Shown here: in pieces, positions 35,374 through 43,277 of the stretch
How the letters are laid out: each line of letters begins with the position of its first letter
Position numbering within the stretch: position 1 is the first letter of the stretch
Source: Streptomyces sp. NBC_01549
GTDB lineage: Bacteria > Actinomycetota > Actinomycetes > Streptomycetales > Streptomycetaceae
NCBI RefSeq assembly: GCF_026339955.1
Contig: NZ_JAPEPW010000001.1
Span: 4,831,001 to 4,895,000, forward strand
Direction of reading: 5' to 3'
Length of the DNA stretch: 64,000 bases
The notes under the pieces: model-generated
The model's database searches: none
What the model saw: only the letters and a program-made list of their open reading frames with translations
Told to the model about the DNA's origin: nothing
Program-made: the position numbers and the translations under genes

Positions 35374-35535
35374 CACCCCCGTCACCCACCGCACCCCCGT
35401 CACCCACCGCACCCTCGACACCGCACCCTCGACACCGCACCCTCGACACCTCACCCCCGACACCTCACCCCCGACACCTCACCCCCGACACCTCACCCCC
35501 GACACCTCACCCCCGACACCCCACCCCCGACACCT
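35374..35535. repeat. 18-bp then 14-bp tandem repeats
   Basis: Two 18-bp units (CACCCCCGTCACCCACCG) are followed by nine 14-bp units: three of the CACCCTCGACACCG type and six of the CACCCCCGACACCT type, ending at 35535. The array lies in the gap between the PucR stop (35344) and the IclR gene (35638) and has no coding frame that resembles protein. Strong C/G strand asymmetry (almost no G on the plus strand) could favour unusual DNA or RNA structure. Probably a slippage-expanded minisatellite. Confidence 0.85.
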
Positions 35536-35602
35536 CACCGTTGCCCACCCATTGCCCGCCCAAGAGCACTATGAGTAGCCTACGTTCGTCATGCCGATCG
35601 GC

Positions 35603-35618
35603 TGTTGAAATTTCGAAC
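35603..35618. promoter_or_regulatory. IclR-type operator, autoregulatory copy
   Basis: TGTTGAAATTTCGAAC contains the palindromic core GAAATTTC (35607-35614) with the right arm GAAC. It is 20 nt upstream of the IclR start codon. The same core recurs before the arabinan transporter operon and before the TIM-barrel gene at 61.8 kb, so this regulator probably controls itself and both sugar loci. Confidence 0.65.
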
Positions 35619-35637
35619 ACAGGAGAGGGGGCCGGTT

Positions 35638-36414
35638 GTGGGACGCCTGGTGCCTGCCGTGACCCGAGCTCTCGACATACTCGAGCTCTTTCTCGACGGG
35701 GACGGGACGCTCTCCGCCCCCGACATCGTGCGCAAGCTCCAGCTGCCGCGGACGACGGTGCACGAGCTGGTCACCACGCTTGCCGCCCGTGCGTACATCG
35801 TGCAGGTGCCCGGCCAGCCGGGACGCTACCGCCTCGGGGTGCGCCCGTACCAGCTCGGGAGCCGGTACGCCGAGCAGCTGGACCTCGCCGCCGAGGGCCA
35901 GCAGGTCGCCCGTTCCGTCGCCGAGACCTGCGACGAGACCGTCCACGTGGCGATCCTGGAGGGCACCGACGTCATCTACATCGCGAAGGTCGACTCCACG
36001 CACGCCGTGCGCATGGTGTCCGCGGCGGGCCGGCGCCTGCCCGCCCACTGCACCTCCGTCGGCAAGATGCTGCTCGCCTCGCTCCCCGACGCCGAGCTGA
36101 CCTCCCGCATCCCGGACAACGCGGACCTGATCGCGATGACGCCGAACAGCATCACCGAGCCGGGCGCCCTGCGCGAGGCCCTCGCCGAGATCCGCCACCG
36201 CGGCGTCGCCGTGGAGAACCGTGAGTCGAACCCGGACGTCAGCTGTGTCGCCGCCCCGGTGCGCGACCGCACGGGCCAGGTCGTCGCCGCGCTCTCCATC
36301 TCCGTACCGATGATCCGCTGGAGCGACGAGCGCCGTGTCGAGCTGGAGCAGCTCGCCGCGAAGGGCGCCGCCGATCTGTCCGAGCGGCTCGGCCACCGGA
36401 GCGTGGTGGGATGA
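35638..36414 (+). CDS. IclR-family transcriptional regulator
   Basis: 258 residues from GTG 35638. The N-terminal winged helix-turn-helix (AVTRALDILELFLDGDGTLSAPDIVRKLQLPRTTVHELV, about 6-60) is followed by the IclR effector-binding domain (GRYRLGVRPYQLGS; LPAHCTSVGKMLLASLPD; ENRESNPDVSCVAAPVRD), which binds sugar or acid ligands. A TTG codon at 35605 in frame would begin inside the operator and is rejected; AGGAGAGG precedes the chosen start. It overlaps the SMP-30 gene by 4 nt (ATGA) and stands beside the arabinan locus, so the likely inducer is a pentose, sugar lactone or sugar acid. Confidence 0.87.
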   Translation: MGRLVPAVTRALDILELFLDGDGTLSAPDIVRKLQLPRTTVHELVTTLAARAYIVQVPGQPGRYRLGVRPYQLGSRYAEQLDLAAEGQQVARSVAETCDETVHVAILEGTDVIYIAKVDSTHAVRMVSAAGRRLPAHCTSVGKMLLASLPDAELTSRIPDNADLIAMTPNSITEPGALREALAEIRHRGVAVENRESNPDVSCVAAPVRDRTGQVVAALSISVPMIRWSDERRVELEQLAAKGAADLSERLGHRSVVG

Positions 36415-37283
36415 CGAGGGCGACAGGGGCGACGGGGAACACGGCCTTCGATGTCGCGGTGCGCGCCGAGGCGGCCCTCGGGGAGGGTCCGACCTGGGAT
36501 CCGGACGCGCGGCGGCTGATCTGGGTGGACATCCTCGGCTCCCGGGTCCACACGTACGACCCCGTCTCCGGGCGCCGCACGGTCATGGTCACCGAGCAGC
36601 ACGTGGGCGCCGCCAAGCCCCGCGCGGGCGGCGGCGTGGTCGTCAACCTCCGGGACGGCGTGGCGACGTACGGCCCCGAGGGCTTCCGATGGTTGTACCG
36701 CGACCCCGTCCCCGGCCGCCGCGCGAACGACGCCGCGGTCGCCCCCGACGGCTCGCTGCTCTTCGGCACCATGCGCTACGACGAGGCCCCGGGCGGCGGC
36801 ACCCTGTCCAGGATCACCGCCGACGGCACGGTCACCGCGGTCCTCGACGACGTCGCCGTCAGCAACGGCACGGGCTGGAGCCCGGACGGCCGGCTGATGT
36901 ACTACATCGACTCACCGACCCGCCGCGTCGACGTCTTCGACATGGGTGACGGTCAACTGCCTGTCAACAGGCGTCCGTTGACGGTGATCGAGGAAGGCGC
37001 GGGGTGGCCCGACGGGCTCACCGTCGACGCCGACGGTTGCGTCTGGGTGGCCCTCTGGGACGGTGGAGCGGTGCGCCGCTACACGCCGGACGGCGAGCTG
37101 GACCGGGTCGTGGAACTCCCCGTTCCGCGCCCCACCGCCTGTGGCTTCGGCGGCGCGGACCTGACCGACCTGTACATCACCACGGCACGTACGGGCCTGG
37201 AGGCGCCGCATCCGCTCTCCGGCTCGGTGCTCGTCGTCCCCGGCGCGGGGAAGGGCCTGCCGCAGCCGCCGTTCGCCGGCTGA
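36411..37283 (+). CDS. SMP-30/gluconolactonase-family sugar lactonase
   Basis: 290 residues forming a six-bladed propeller of the regucalcin/SMP-30 group. The metal site residues are in LGEGPTWD (Glu), VSNGTGWSPDG (Asn), and GWPDGLTVD (Asp). The enzyme hydrolyses sugar 1,4- or 1,5-lactones to acids, such as arabino- or galactonolactone. No signal peptide, so cytoplasmic. It is coupled to the IclR gene by ATGA and ends at a terminator with a T-run (37324-37370). A lactonase fits an oxidative (dehydrogenase-lactonase-dehydratase) sugar pathway, and a dehydrogenase and dehydratase occur at 62-64 kb. Confidence 0.88.
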   Translation: MTRATGATGNTAFDVAVRAEAALGEGPTWDPDARRLIWVDILGSRVHTYDPVSGRRTVMVTEQHVGAAKPRAGGGVVVNLRDGVATYGPEGFRWLYRDPVPGRRANDAAVAPDGSLLFGTMRYDEAPGGGTLSRITADGTVTAVLDDVAVSNGTGWSPDGRLMYYIDSPTRRVDVFDMGDGQLPVNRRPLTVIEEGAGWPDGLTVDADGCVWVALWDGGAVRRYTPDGELDRVVELPVPRPTACGFGGADLTDLYITTARTGLEAPHPLSGSVLVVPGAGKGLPQPPFAG

Positions 37284-37323
37284 CAGTTCTCCCCCCCCAC
37301 AGGTCCCCGTCTTGCCCCTCGCA

Positions 37324-37370
37324 GGTCCCCGTCCGGTCATCGACCACCGGGCGGGGGCCTTCGATTTTTG
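37324..37370 (+). terminator. rho-independent terminator
   Basis: GGTCCCCGTCCGGT (37324-37337) pairs with ACCGGGCGGGGGCC (37346-37359), with one mismatch, around an 8-nt loop and is followed by TTCGATTTTT. It ends the IclR-lactonase unit. Confidence 0.75.
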
Positions 37371-37385
37371 CGCAAACCATTGACG

Positions 37386-37398
37386 AGAAAGCGCTTCC
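37386..37398. promoter_or_regulatory. LacI-type operator-like palindrome
   Basis: GAAAGCGCTTCC resembles the central CG palindromes bound by LacI-family repressors. It lies about 80 nt before the solute-binding protein gene. A perfect GAAGCGCTTC occurs at the start of the arabinanase gene (40688-40697) and a related GGAATCGCTTCC before the aldose epimerase (56561-56572). Confidence 0.4.
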
Positions 37399-37411
37399 TA
37401 TCTACGGTCCC

Positions 37412-37460
37412 GTTCGAAGTTACGAGCGATCACCGAAATTTCGAACAACGAATCTCGAAC
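37412..37460. promoter_or_regulatory. IclR-type operator cluster before the arabinan transporter operon
   Basis: Three adjacent related elements: GTTCGAAGTTACGAGC (37412-37427), CACCGAAATTTCGAAC (37431-37446, with the exact GAAATTTC core) and ACGAATCTCGAAC (to 37460). They end 14 nt before the ATG of the binding-protein gene, so a bound repressor would block the promoter or the ribosome binding site region. Confidence 0.6.
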
Positions 37461-37474
37461 AGTGAGGGCAGGGC

Positions 37475-38863
37475 ATGGGACGACCTGACCTGAACGACGG
37501 GTATCCGAACCATGGGAACCTGAACCGCAGGAACGTTTTGGCTGCGCTCGGCGGCCTGACCGTCGCCGGCAGCCTGGGCTTCGCCGCCCTCGGCACCGGC
37601 GCGGACGCGCTCGCCTCCAGCGCGCGCACCCGGGTCCGCTACTGGAACCTCTTCCAGGGCGGCGACGGCACCAACCAGGTCGCGATGGTGGATGCCTTCC
37701 GCAAGGAGCATCAGGACATCGCGGTCAAGGACTCCACCCTGACGTGGGGCGGCCCCTACTACACCAAGCTCGCCATGGCCGCGGCCGGCAACCGCGCACC
37801 GGACCTCGCCGTCATGCACCAGGGCCGCGTCCCCGGGTTCGCGCCGGGCCGCCTCCTGGACCCCTGGGACATCGACCTCCTGGCCAAGTACGGCGTGCGA
37901 GAGGCCGACTTCAACCCCGTGCTGTGGAAGCGCGGCATCGTCGGCGGCAAGCTCTACGCCCTGCCCCTCGACATCCACGTCCAGCTCTGCTTCTACCGCA
38001 AGGACGTGTGCAAGAAGGCCGGCCTGCTCGACGCCGACGGGCGGCTGCCGTCCGCCGGCTCCACCGACGAGTGGTTCGCCCTCCTCAAGGCGGCCAAGAA
38101 GCAACTGAAGAACGGGCAGCAGACCCTCGGCCTGCACGCCAACGACCAGAACTTCGCCTGGTGGTTCTTCGTCGCCTTCTACCAGCAACTCGGCGGCGGC
38201 TACTTCAACGACGACCAGACCGACGTCACCTTCGACACCGACAAGGCCACCGAGGTCCTGGAGTTCTTCCGCAAGCACGTGACCGACGGCTACGTCACCG
38301 TCGGAGAGGCCGACGGCGAGGCCTTCCTCGCCGGGTCGCCGTTCACCTGGGAGGGCAACTGGTCGGTGCCGTACTTCAACGGCGAGAAGCTCGACTTCGG
38401 CGCCCAGCCGCTGCCCCCGGTGTTCGGGAGACCGGCCACCCACGCCGAGTCGCACTCCTTCATCCTGCCCCACCAGTCCGGCCGTGGCGGCGCCGCCGAC
38501 GAGGGCGCCTACCAGCTCGCCGCCTACATGGTCACCCACGCCACCACCTGGGCCATCGGAGGCCATGTCCCCGCCTATCTGCCCACCTTCAAGGACCCCG
38601 CCTACCTCAAGCTCAGCCCGCAGAACGAGTACTCCAGGCCCGCCATGGAGCACCCGGCCACCGAACCGCACATCTGGTTCGCCGGTTCCACCGGTGTCCT
38701 CGCGCAGCGCATCGGCCCGGTCGTCGCCTCCTCCAACCTCGGCTCCACGAAGCCTGCCGCGGCGGCCCGCCGTATGAAGTCCGTCCTGGAGCAACTGCTC
38801 GCCATGAAGAACCCCATGGACGGCAGGACGGCCGCCCAGGAGCTGAAGGGAGCCGGCGCATGA
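37475..38863 (+). CDS. ABC transporter sugar-binding protein (arabinan locus)
   Basis: 462-residue extracellular solute-binding protein. The N-terminus carries a twin-arginine type signal (NRRNVLAALGGLTVAGSLGFAAL, about 17-40) without a lipobox Cys, so it is probably Tat-exported. The mature part has the usual MBP fold features (VRYWNLFQGGDG, YYTKLAMAAAGNRAPDLAVMH, YALPLDIHVQLCFYRKDV). Two permease genes follow with 4-nt overlaps, but no ATPase gene, so the system must borrow a shared ATPase such as MsiK, as is common in Streptomyces. Context (arabinanase, arabinofuranosidase) points to arabino-oligosaccharides as the ligand. Upstream operators suggest induction through IclR. Confidence 0.87.
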   Translation: MGRPDLNDGYPNHGNLNRRNVLAALGGLTVAGSLGFAALGTGADALASSARTRVRYWNLFQGGDGTNQVAMVDAFRKEHQDIAVKDSTLTWGGPYYTKLAMAAAGNRAPDLAVMHQGRVPGFAPGRLLDPWDIDLLAKYGVREADFNPVLWKRGIVGGKLYALPLDIHVQLCFYRKDVCKKAGLLDADGRLPSAGSTDEWFALLKAAKKQLKNGQQTLGLHANDQNFAWWFFVAFYQQLGGGYFNDDQTDVTFDTDKATEVLEFFRKHVTDGYVTVGEADGEAFLAGSPFTWEGNWSVPYFNGEKLDFGAQPLPPVFGRPATHAESHSFILPHQSGRGGAADEGAYQLAAYMVTHATTWAIGGHVPAYLPTFKDPAYLKLSPQNEYSRPAMEHPATEPHIWFAGSTGVLAQRIGPVVASSNLGSTKPAAAARRMKSVLEQLLAMKNPMDGRTAAQELKGAGA

Positions 38864-39810
38864 GCAGCGCCACGAGCACGGTCGCCGCCACCACCCTGCG
38901 CCCCCGTGCGACCACCGCCGCCGACTCCGCCCGTCTGCGCTGGGGCCGCCGCTTCCAGCACGGCGGCTGGTTCGTCGCCCCGTTCTTCGTCCTGTACGGG
39001 CTCTTCGTGCTGCTGCCGGTCGTCCGCGGCCTCTACCTCAGCTTCACCGACGCCAACATCTCCGGCGACCACACCAACTTCGTCGGCCTCGCCAACTACC
39101 GCGAGGCCCTCAAGGACGACCTGGTGTGGAACTCGCTGTGGCACAGCGTCCAGTTCACCCTGTACGTCGTCCCGTGCATCGTCGTCGTGGCCCTGCTGAT
39201 GGCGCTGATCGCCCACCACACCGTGCACTTCAAGTGGCTGTGGCGGCTGTGCTTCTTCGCGCCGTTCCTGCTGCCCTCGGCCGTCATCGGCAACCTGTGG
39301 TGGTGGCTGTTCCAGCCCACCAACGGCATGGTCAACCACGTCCTCGGCCTCACCACGCCCTGGCTCACACAGAAGTCCACGGCCCTGCTCGCCGTCGTCG
39401 TCGCGACGCTGTGGTGGACGGTCGGGTTCTCCTTCCTGCTGTTCCTCGCCGCCCTGCAGAACATCCCCCAGCACCTCTACGAGGCGGCCGAGCTGGACGG
39501 CGCGAACGCCTTCCAGCGCATGCTCCACATCACCGTGCCGAACCTGCGCAACATCACCGGCCTCGTCATCGCGCTGCAGATCCTCGCCTCGCTGCAGGTC
39601 TTCGACCAGGCGGTGGTCATGTACCAGTTCGGCCCGGGACCGGAGGAATCGACCCGCACCTTCGTGCAGTACACCCTCGAACAGGGCTTCACCAGCTACC
39701 GCGTGGGCTATGCCTCCGCGATCTCCTTCGTCCTGTTCCTCATCATCGCGGCCGTCGCCCTCGGGCGGATGTGGCTGCTCCGCAGCCGAGAGGAGGGCAT
39801 CTCCCGATGA
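38860..39810 (+). CDS. sugar ABC transporter permease 1
   Basis: 316 residues, six membrane helices after a 40-residue cytoplasmic start (first helix FFVLYGLFVLLPVVRGLYL). The ATPase-coupling EAA loop is EAAELDGANAFQRMLHITVP, matching MalF-type permeases of the CUT1 class. Start ATG 38860 overlaps the binding-protein stop (ATGA) and the stop overlaps the next permease start. Works as a heterodimer with the next gene product to import oligosaccharides delivered by the binding protein. Confidence 0.88.
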   Translation: MSSATSTVAATTLRPRATTAADSARLRWGRRFQHGGWFVAPFFVLYGLFVLLPVVRGLYLSFTDANISGDHTNFVGLANYREALKDDLVWNSLWHSVQFTLYVVPCIVVVALLMALIAHHTVHFKWLWRLCFFAPFLLPSAVIGNLWWWLFQPTNGMVNHVLGLTTPWLTQKSTALLAVVVATLWWTVGFSFLLFLAALQNIPQHLYEAAELDGANAFQRMLHITVPNLRNITGLVIALQILASLQVFDQAVVMYQFGPGPEESTRTFVQYTLEQGFTSYRVGYASAISFVLFLIIAAVALGRMWLLRSREEGISR

Positions 39811-40664
39811 CCACGCCGTCTCCCACCCTCCGTAAACCCCGCAGCACCTGGACGCCCGCGCAGATCGCCCTGACGGTCGTCGCCCTCGCCCTGTCGGTGA
39901 TCTGGATGGCGCCACTGGCGTGGGCCCTGTCCACGTCGCTCAAGACCCCGGCCGAATCGGTGGCCTCGCCGCACTGGATCCCCGAGCACTTCACCCTCGA
40001 CTCCTGGCAGAAGGTCTTCGCGGCCGGCAACATCCCCAACTGGTTCGTGAACTCGCTGGTCGTGTCGGTCTGCGTCACCTTCATCGTGTTGCTGGTCGCC
40101 TCCCTCGCCGGATACGGTTTCGCCCGCACCGAGTTCCGCGGCAAGTCCGTCCTGATGGCCGTGACCATGGCGGGCCTGATGTTTTCCCCGGCGATCCTCG
40201 GTGTCCCGCTCTTCACCACCGTGCAGTCGCTCGGCATGGTCGACACCTACTGGGGCATGATCCTGCCGCAGTGCGCCCCCGCCGCGATGGTCTACATCCT
40301 CTACAAGTTCTTCCAGTCGCTGCCCCGCGAACTGGAGGAAGCCGCGTTCATCGACGGCGCGGGCCGCTGGCGGATCTTCTTCACCCTCGTCCTGCCGCTC
40401 TCGAAGCCCTCGCTGTCGGCCGTCGGGATCTTCACCTTCATCGCCTCGTGGAACAACTTCCTCTGGCCGTACATGGTGACCAACAACCCCGACCTGATGA
40501 CCATGCCGAACGGCATCGCCACCGTGCAGAACGCCTTCGGCATCGTCTGGCCGCAGCTCATGGCGGGTGGTCTGATCGCGGGACTCCCGCTGATCGTCGT
40601 GTTCGTCTTCTTCCAGAGCCAGATCGTGCGCGGTGTGGCCCACACGGGTCTGGCGGGCCAGTAA
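39807..40664 (+). CDS. sugar ABC transporter permease 2
   Basis: 285 residues, six helices, MalG-type CUT1 permease. The first helix (LTVVALALSVIWMAPLAWALS) leads to the signature TSLKTPAE. The EAA loop is EAAFIDGAGRWRIFFTLVLPLSKP, and the C-terminal SFIASWNN-like motif (FIASWNNFLWPYMVT) is present. ATG 39807 overlaps the first permease stop (ATGA). The arabinanase gene begins 21 nt after its stop. Confidence 0.88.
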   Translation: MTTPSPTLRKPRSTWTPAQIALTVVALALSVIWMAPLAWALSTSLKTPAESVASPHWIPEHFTLDSWQKVFAAGNIPNWFVNSLVVSVCVTFIVLLVASLAGYGFARTEFRGKSVLMAVTMAGLMFSPAILGVPLFTTVQSLGMVDTYWGMILPQCAPAAMVYILYKFFQSLPRELEEAAFIDGAGRWRIFFTLVLPLSKPSLSAVGIFTFIASWNNFLWPYMVTNNPDLMTMPNGIATVQNAFGIVWPQLMAGGLIAGLPLIVVFVFFQSQIVRGVAHTGLAGQ

Positions 40665-40685
40665 CAGCCATGAGGAGAGTGTGAG

Positions 40686-41653
40686 TTGAAGCGCTTCAGA
40701 CTCGCCGCGCTGCTCGCCGCGGCCACCATCGCCCTGCTCCCGGCCACCGCGTCGGCCGACGTAACCTACCCCGACCCCCTCCCCCTCACCGGCCAGCAGA
40801 TCATCCACGACCCCACGGTCACCCACCTCAGGAACGGCCGCTACGTCGCCTACTCCACCGGCGGCGTCATCGGAGCCCGCCTCTCCACCGACCTCCACCA
40901 CTGGGACGACGCGGGCAACGCCTTCACCACGCCCCCGGCCTGGTGGTACGACTACAACTCCACCGCCGACCCCTGGGCCCCCGACCTCTCCTACCGCGAC
41001 GGCCGCTACTGGCTCTACTACGCGGTCTCCTCCTGGGGCACCAACCACTCGGCGATCGGCGTGGCCACGTCGAAGACGGGCATGCCCGGCACCTGGACCG
41101 ACCACGGAACCGCCTTCACCTCGGCGACCACCGACGCCTGGAACGCCATCGACCCCGCGGTGATCCGGGCCGACGGCAAGCTGTGGATGGCGTTCGGCTC
41201 GTACTGGACGGGCACCCGCATGGTCGAACTGGACCCGAGCACCGGCAAGGCGCTGCCCGAAGCCACGGTCCACCATCTCGCGACCCGCCCGGACGCCCCG
41301 TACGCGGTAGAGGGCCCGTACATCTCCAACACGGCCGCTACTACTACCTCTTCGCCTCCTACGACGCGTGCTGCGCGGGCGTGAACTCCACCTACAAGAT
41401 CCGGGTGGGCAGGTCGACGTCGGTGACGGGCCCGTACGCGGACAGCACGGGCAAGCCGCTGCTGGAGGGCGGCGGCGACCTGTTGCTCGCCGGCCACGGC
41501 AGGTACATCGGCACCGGAGGCGAGTCGGTCTTCCACGACCGAGGCCAGGACTGGCTGGCGTACCACTACTACGACGCGGACGACAACGGCACGCCAAAGC
41601 TGGGGCTGAACAGGCTCAGCTGGACGAAAGACGGCTGGCCAGACGTCCTTTAG
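40686..41653 (+). pseudogene. secreted GH43 endo-arabinanase, frameshifted
   Basis: Secreted glycoside hydrolase family 43, probably endo-alpha-1,5-L-arabinanase. A signal peptide (residues 1-24, LAALLAAATIALLPATASA) starts at TTG 40686. The GH43 catalytic residues are present: Asp42 (IIHDPTV), Asp156 (NAIDPAVI) and Glu209 (AVEGPYI). Immediately after residue 215 (GPYISN, codon ending at 41330) the frame fails. The next-but-one frame continues with the expected HGRYYYLFASYDACCAG and runs to the stop at 41653. Restoring one base (a C next to 41330) gives a single protein of about 322 residues. This is either a genuine one-base deletion or a read error. As read, the enzyme would lose its C-terminal third. 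Confidence 0.8.
40688..40697. promoter_or_regulatory. GAAGCGCTTC palindrome at the arabinanase start
   Basis: A perfect 10-bp palindrome overlaps codons 2-4 of the arabinanase gene (codons for Lys-Arg-Phe). It resembles LacI-family operator cores and the partial copy at 37386. Because it is coding, the match could be coincidental. Confidence 0.3.
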
Positions 41654-41708
41654 GGGCGCGGGGCCGTGACATGTGCGGCTCCGCCGCGTGGGCGCGACCA
41701 GCCACAAC
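41653..41708. repeat. Streptomyces intergenic repeat element
   Basis: GGGGCGCGGGGCC, then the hairpin GCGGC-TCC-GCCGC (41675-41687), then GTGGGCGCGACCAGCCACAAC. From memory this composite is scattered after stop codons in Streptomyces genomes. It begins at the arabinanase stop and may act as a terminator or mRNA-end structure. The rest of the gap up to 41771 shows only CA-rich sequence and a ribosome binding site. Confidence 0.6.
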
Positions 41709-41771
41709 AGACCCGCACGCGCCCACAAAACACAAGCCACCCCACACCAATGGCACACTCGAAAGGAAAGC

Positions 41772-43277
41772 ATGCGTACCGCCCGTTTCGCCCTGGACCC
41801 CGCCTTCACCGTCGGTGAGGTCAACCCCCGCCTCTTCGGCTCCTTCGTCGAACACCTCGGCCGCTGCGTCTACACCGGCATCCACGAACCCGGCCACCCC
41901 TCCGCGGACGCCGAAGGCCTGCGCACGGACGTCCTGGAACTGGTCCGCGAACTGGGCGTCACCACGATCCGCTACCCCGGCGGGAACTTCGTCTCCGCCT
42001 ACAACTGGGAGGACTCGGTGGGCCCGGTCGAGGAGCGGCCCCGCCGTCTCGACCTGGCCTGGCGTTCGACCGAGTCGAACCGTTTCGGCCTGTCGGAGTA
42101 CATCGCGTTCCTGCGGAAGCTCGGCCCGCAGGCCGAGCCGATGATGGCGGTCAACCTCGGCACGCGTGGGGTCGCCGAGGCCCTGGAGCTCCAGGAGTAC
42201 GCCAACCACCCCGGCGGGACGGCCCGTTCGGACCTGCGGGTGGCGCACGGCGACAAGGAGCCGTTCGGTATCGGTCTGTGGTGTCTGGGCAACGAGATGG
42301 ACGGGCCCTGGCAGACCGGCCACAAGACGGCCGAGGAGTACGGCCGGCTGGCCGCCGAGACCGCCCGCGCGATGCGCCAGATCGAGCCCGACCTCGAACT
42401 CGTCGCGTGCGGATCCTCGGGACAGGACATGGAGACGTTCGCCGCGTGGGAGGCGACCGTGCTGGCCGAGACGTACGACCTCGTCGACTACATCTCCCTG
42501 CACGCCTACTACGAGGAGACCGACGGCGACCGCGACTCCTTCCTCGCCTCCGCCGTCGACACCGAGTCCTTCATCGAGAACGTGGTGGCGACCTGCGACC
42601 ACGTGGGCGCCCGGCTGAAGTCGAAGAAGAAGATCAACCTCTCCTTCGACGAGTGGAACGTCTGGTACCAGAGCCGTCCGAACCCGCATCCGGTCGAGGA
42701 CTGGCAGGAGGCCCCCCGCATCCTGGAGGACGTCTACACCGTCACCGACGCGGTCGTCTTCGGCTCCCTGCTCATCGCGCTGCTGCGGCACGCGGACCGG
42801 GTGACCGTCGCCTGCCTCGCCCAGCTCGTCAACGTCATCGCCCCGATCATGACGGAACCCGGCGGCCCCGCCTGGCGCCAGACCACGTTCTACCCCTTCT
42901 CACAGGCGGCCAGGTACGGGCGCGGAGAGGTCCTCGACGTCCGCGCGGTGTCGCCGACCTACGAGACGAAGAAGTACGGCGAGGTCGACCTGCTGCACGC
43001 CACCGCCGTACGCGCCGACGACGGCTCGGTCACCGTCTTCGCGGTCAACCGCAGCCAGACCGAACCCCTGCCCCTCGAAGTCGCCCTGAACCGCCTGGGA
43101 CTGACGACGGTCGTCGAGCACACCGCGATCGCCGACGCCGACCCCGACGCCCGCAACACCCTGGACGACCAGGAACGGGTCACCCCCCACCCCGTCCAGG
43201 ACACCACCCTCCAGGACGACGGCACCCTGACCACCGTCCTGGAACCCCTCTCCTGGAACATGATCCGGCTCAGCTAG
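41772..43277 (+). CDS. abfA: intracellular GH51 alpha-N-arabinofuranosidase
   Basis: 501 residues, the standard length for GH51, with no signal peptide. Catalytic acid/base Glu175 (CLGNEMDGPW) and nucleophile Glu294 (LSFDEWNVW) are both in place, as is the RYPGGNF motif near residue 67. It releases terminal L-arabinofuranose from arabino-oligosaccharides imported by the transporter encoded upstream. ATG 41772 is preceded by GAAAGGAAAG. It stops within a CTAG that is also the stop of the convergent GH35 gene. Confidence 0.93.
   Translation: MRTARFALDPAFTVGEVNPRLFGSFVEHLGRCVYTGIHEPGHPSADAEGLRTDVLELVRELGVTTIRYPGGNFVSAYNWEDSVGPVEERPRRLDLAWRSTESNRFGLSEYIAFLRKLGPQAEPMMAVNLGTRGVAEALELQEYANHPGGTARSDLRVAHGDKEPFGIGLWCLGNEMDGPWQTGHKTAEEYGRLAAETARAMRQIEPDLELVACGSSGQDMETFAAWEATVLAETYDLVDYISLHAYYEETDGDRDSFLASAVDTESFIENVVATCDHVGARLKSKKKINLSFDEWNVWYQSRPNPHPVEDWQEAPRILEDVYTVTDAVVFGSLLIALLRHADRVTVACLAQLVNVIAPIMTEPGGPAWRQTTFYPFSQAARYGRGEVLDVRAVSPTYETKKYGEVDLLHATAVRADDGSVTVFAVNRSQTEPLPLEVALNRLGLTTVVEHTAIADADPDARNTLDDQERVTPHPVQDTTLQDDGTLTTVLEPLSWNMIRLS

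Noticed and set aside
35374..35535. CRISPR array
   Set aside because: Units are contiguous with no unique spacers and drift in sequence; a minisatellite explains them.
35605..35637. Upstream TTG start for the IclR regulator
   Set aside because: It lies inside the operator palindrome; the GTG at 35638 follows AGGAGAGG and starts at the conserved domain.
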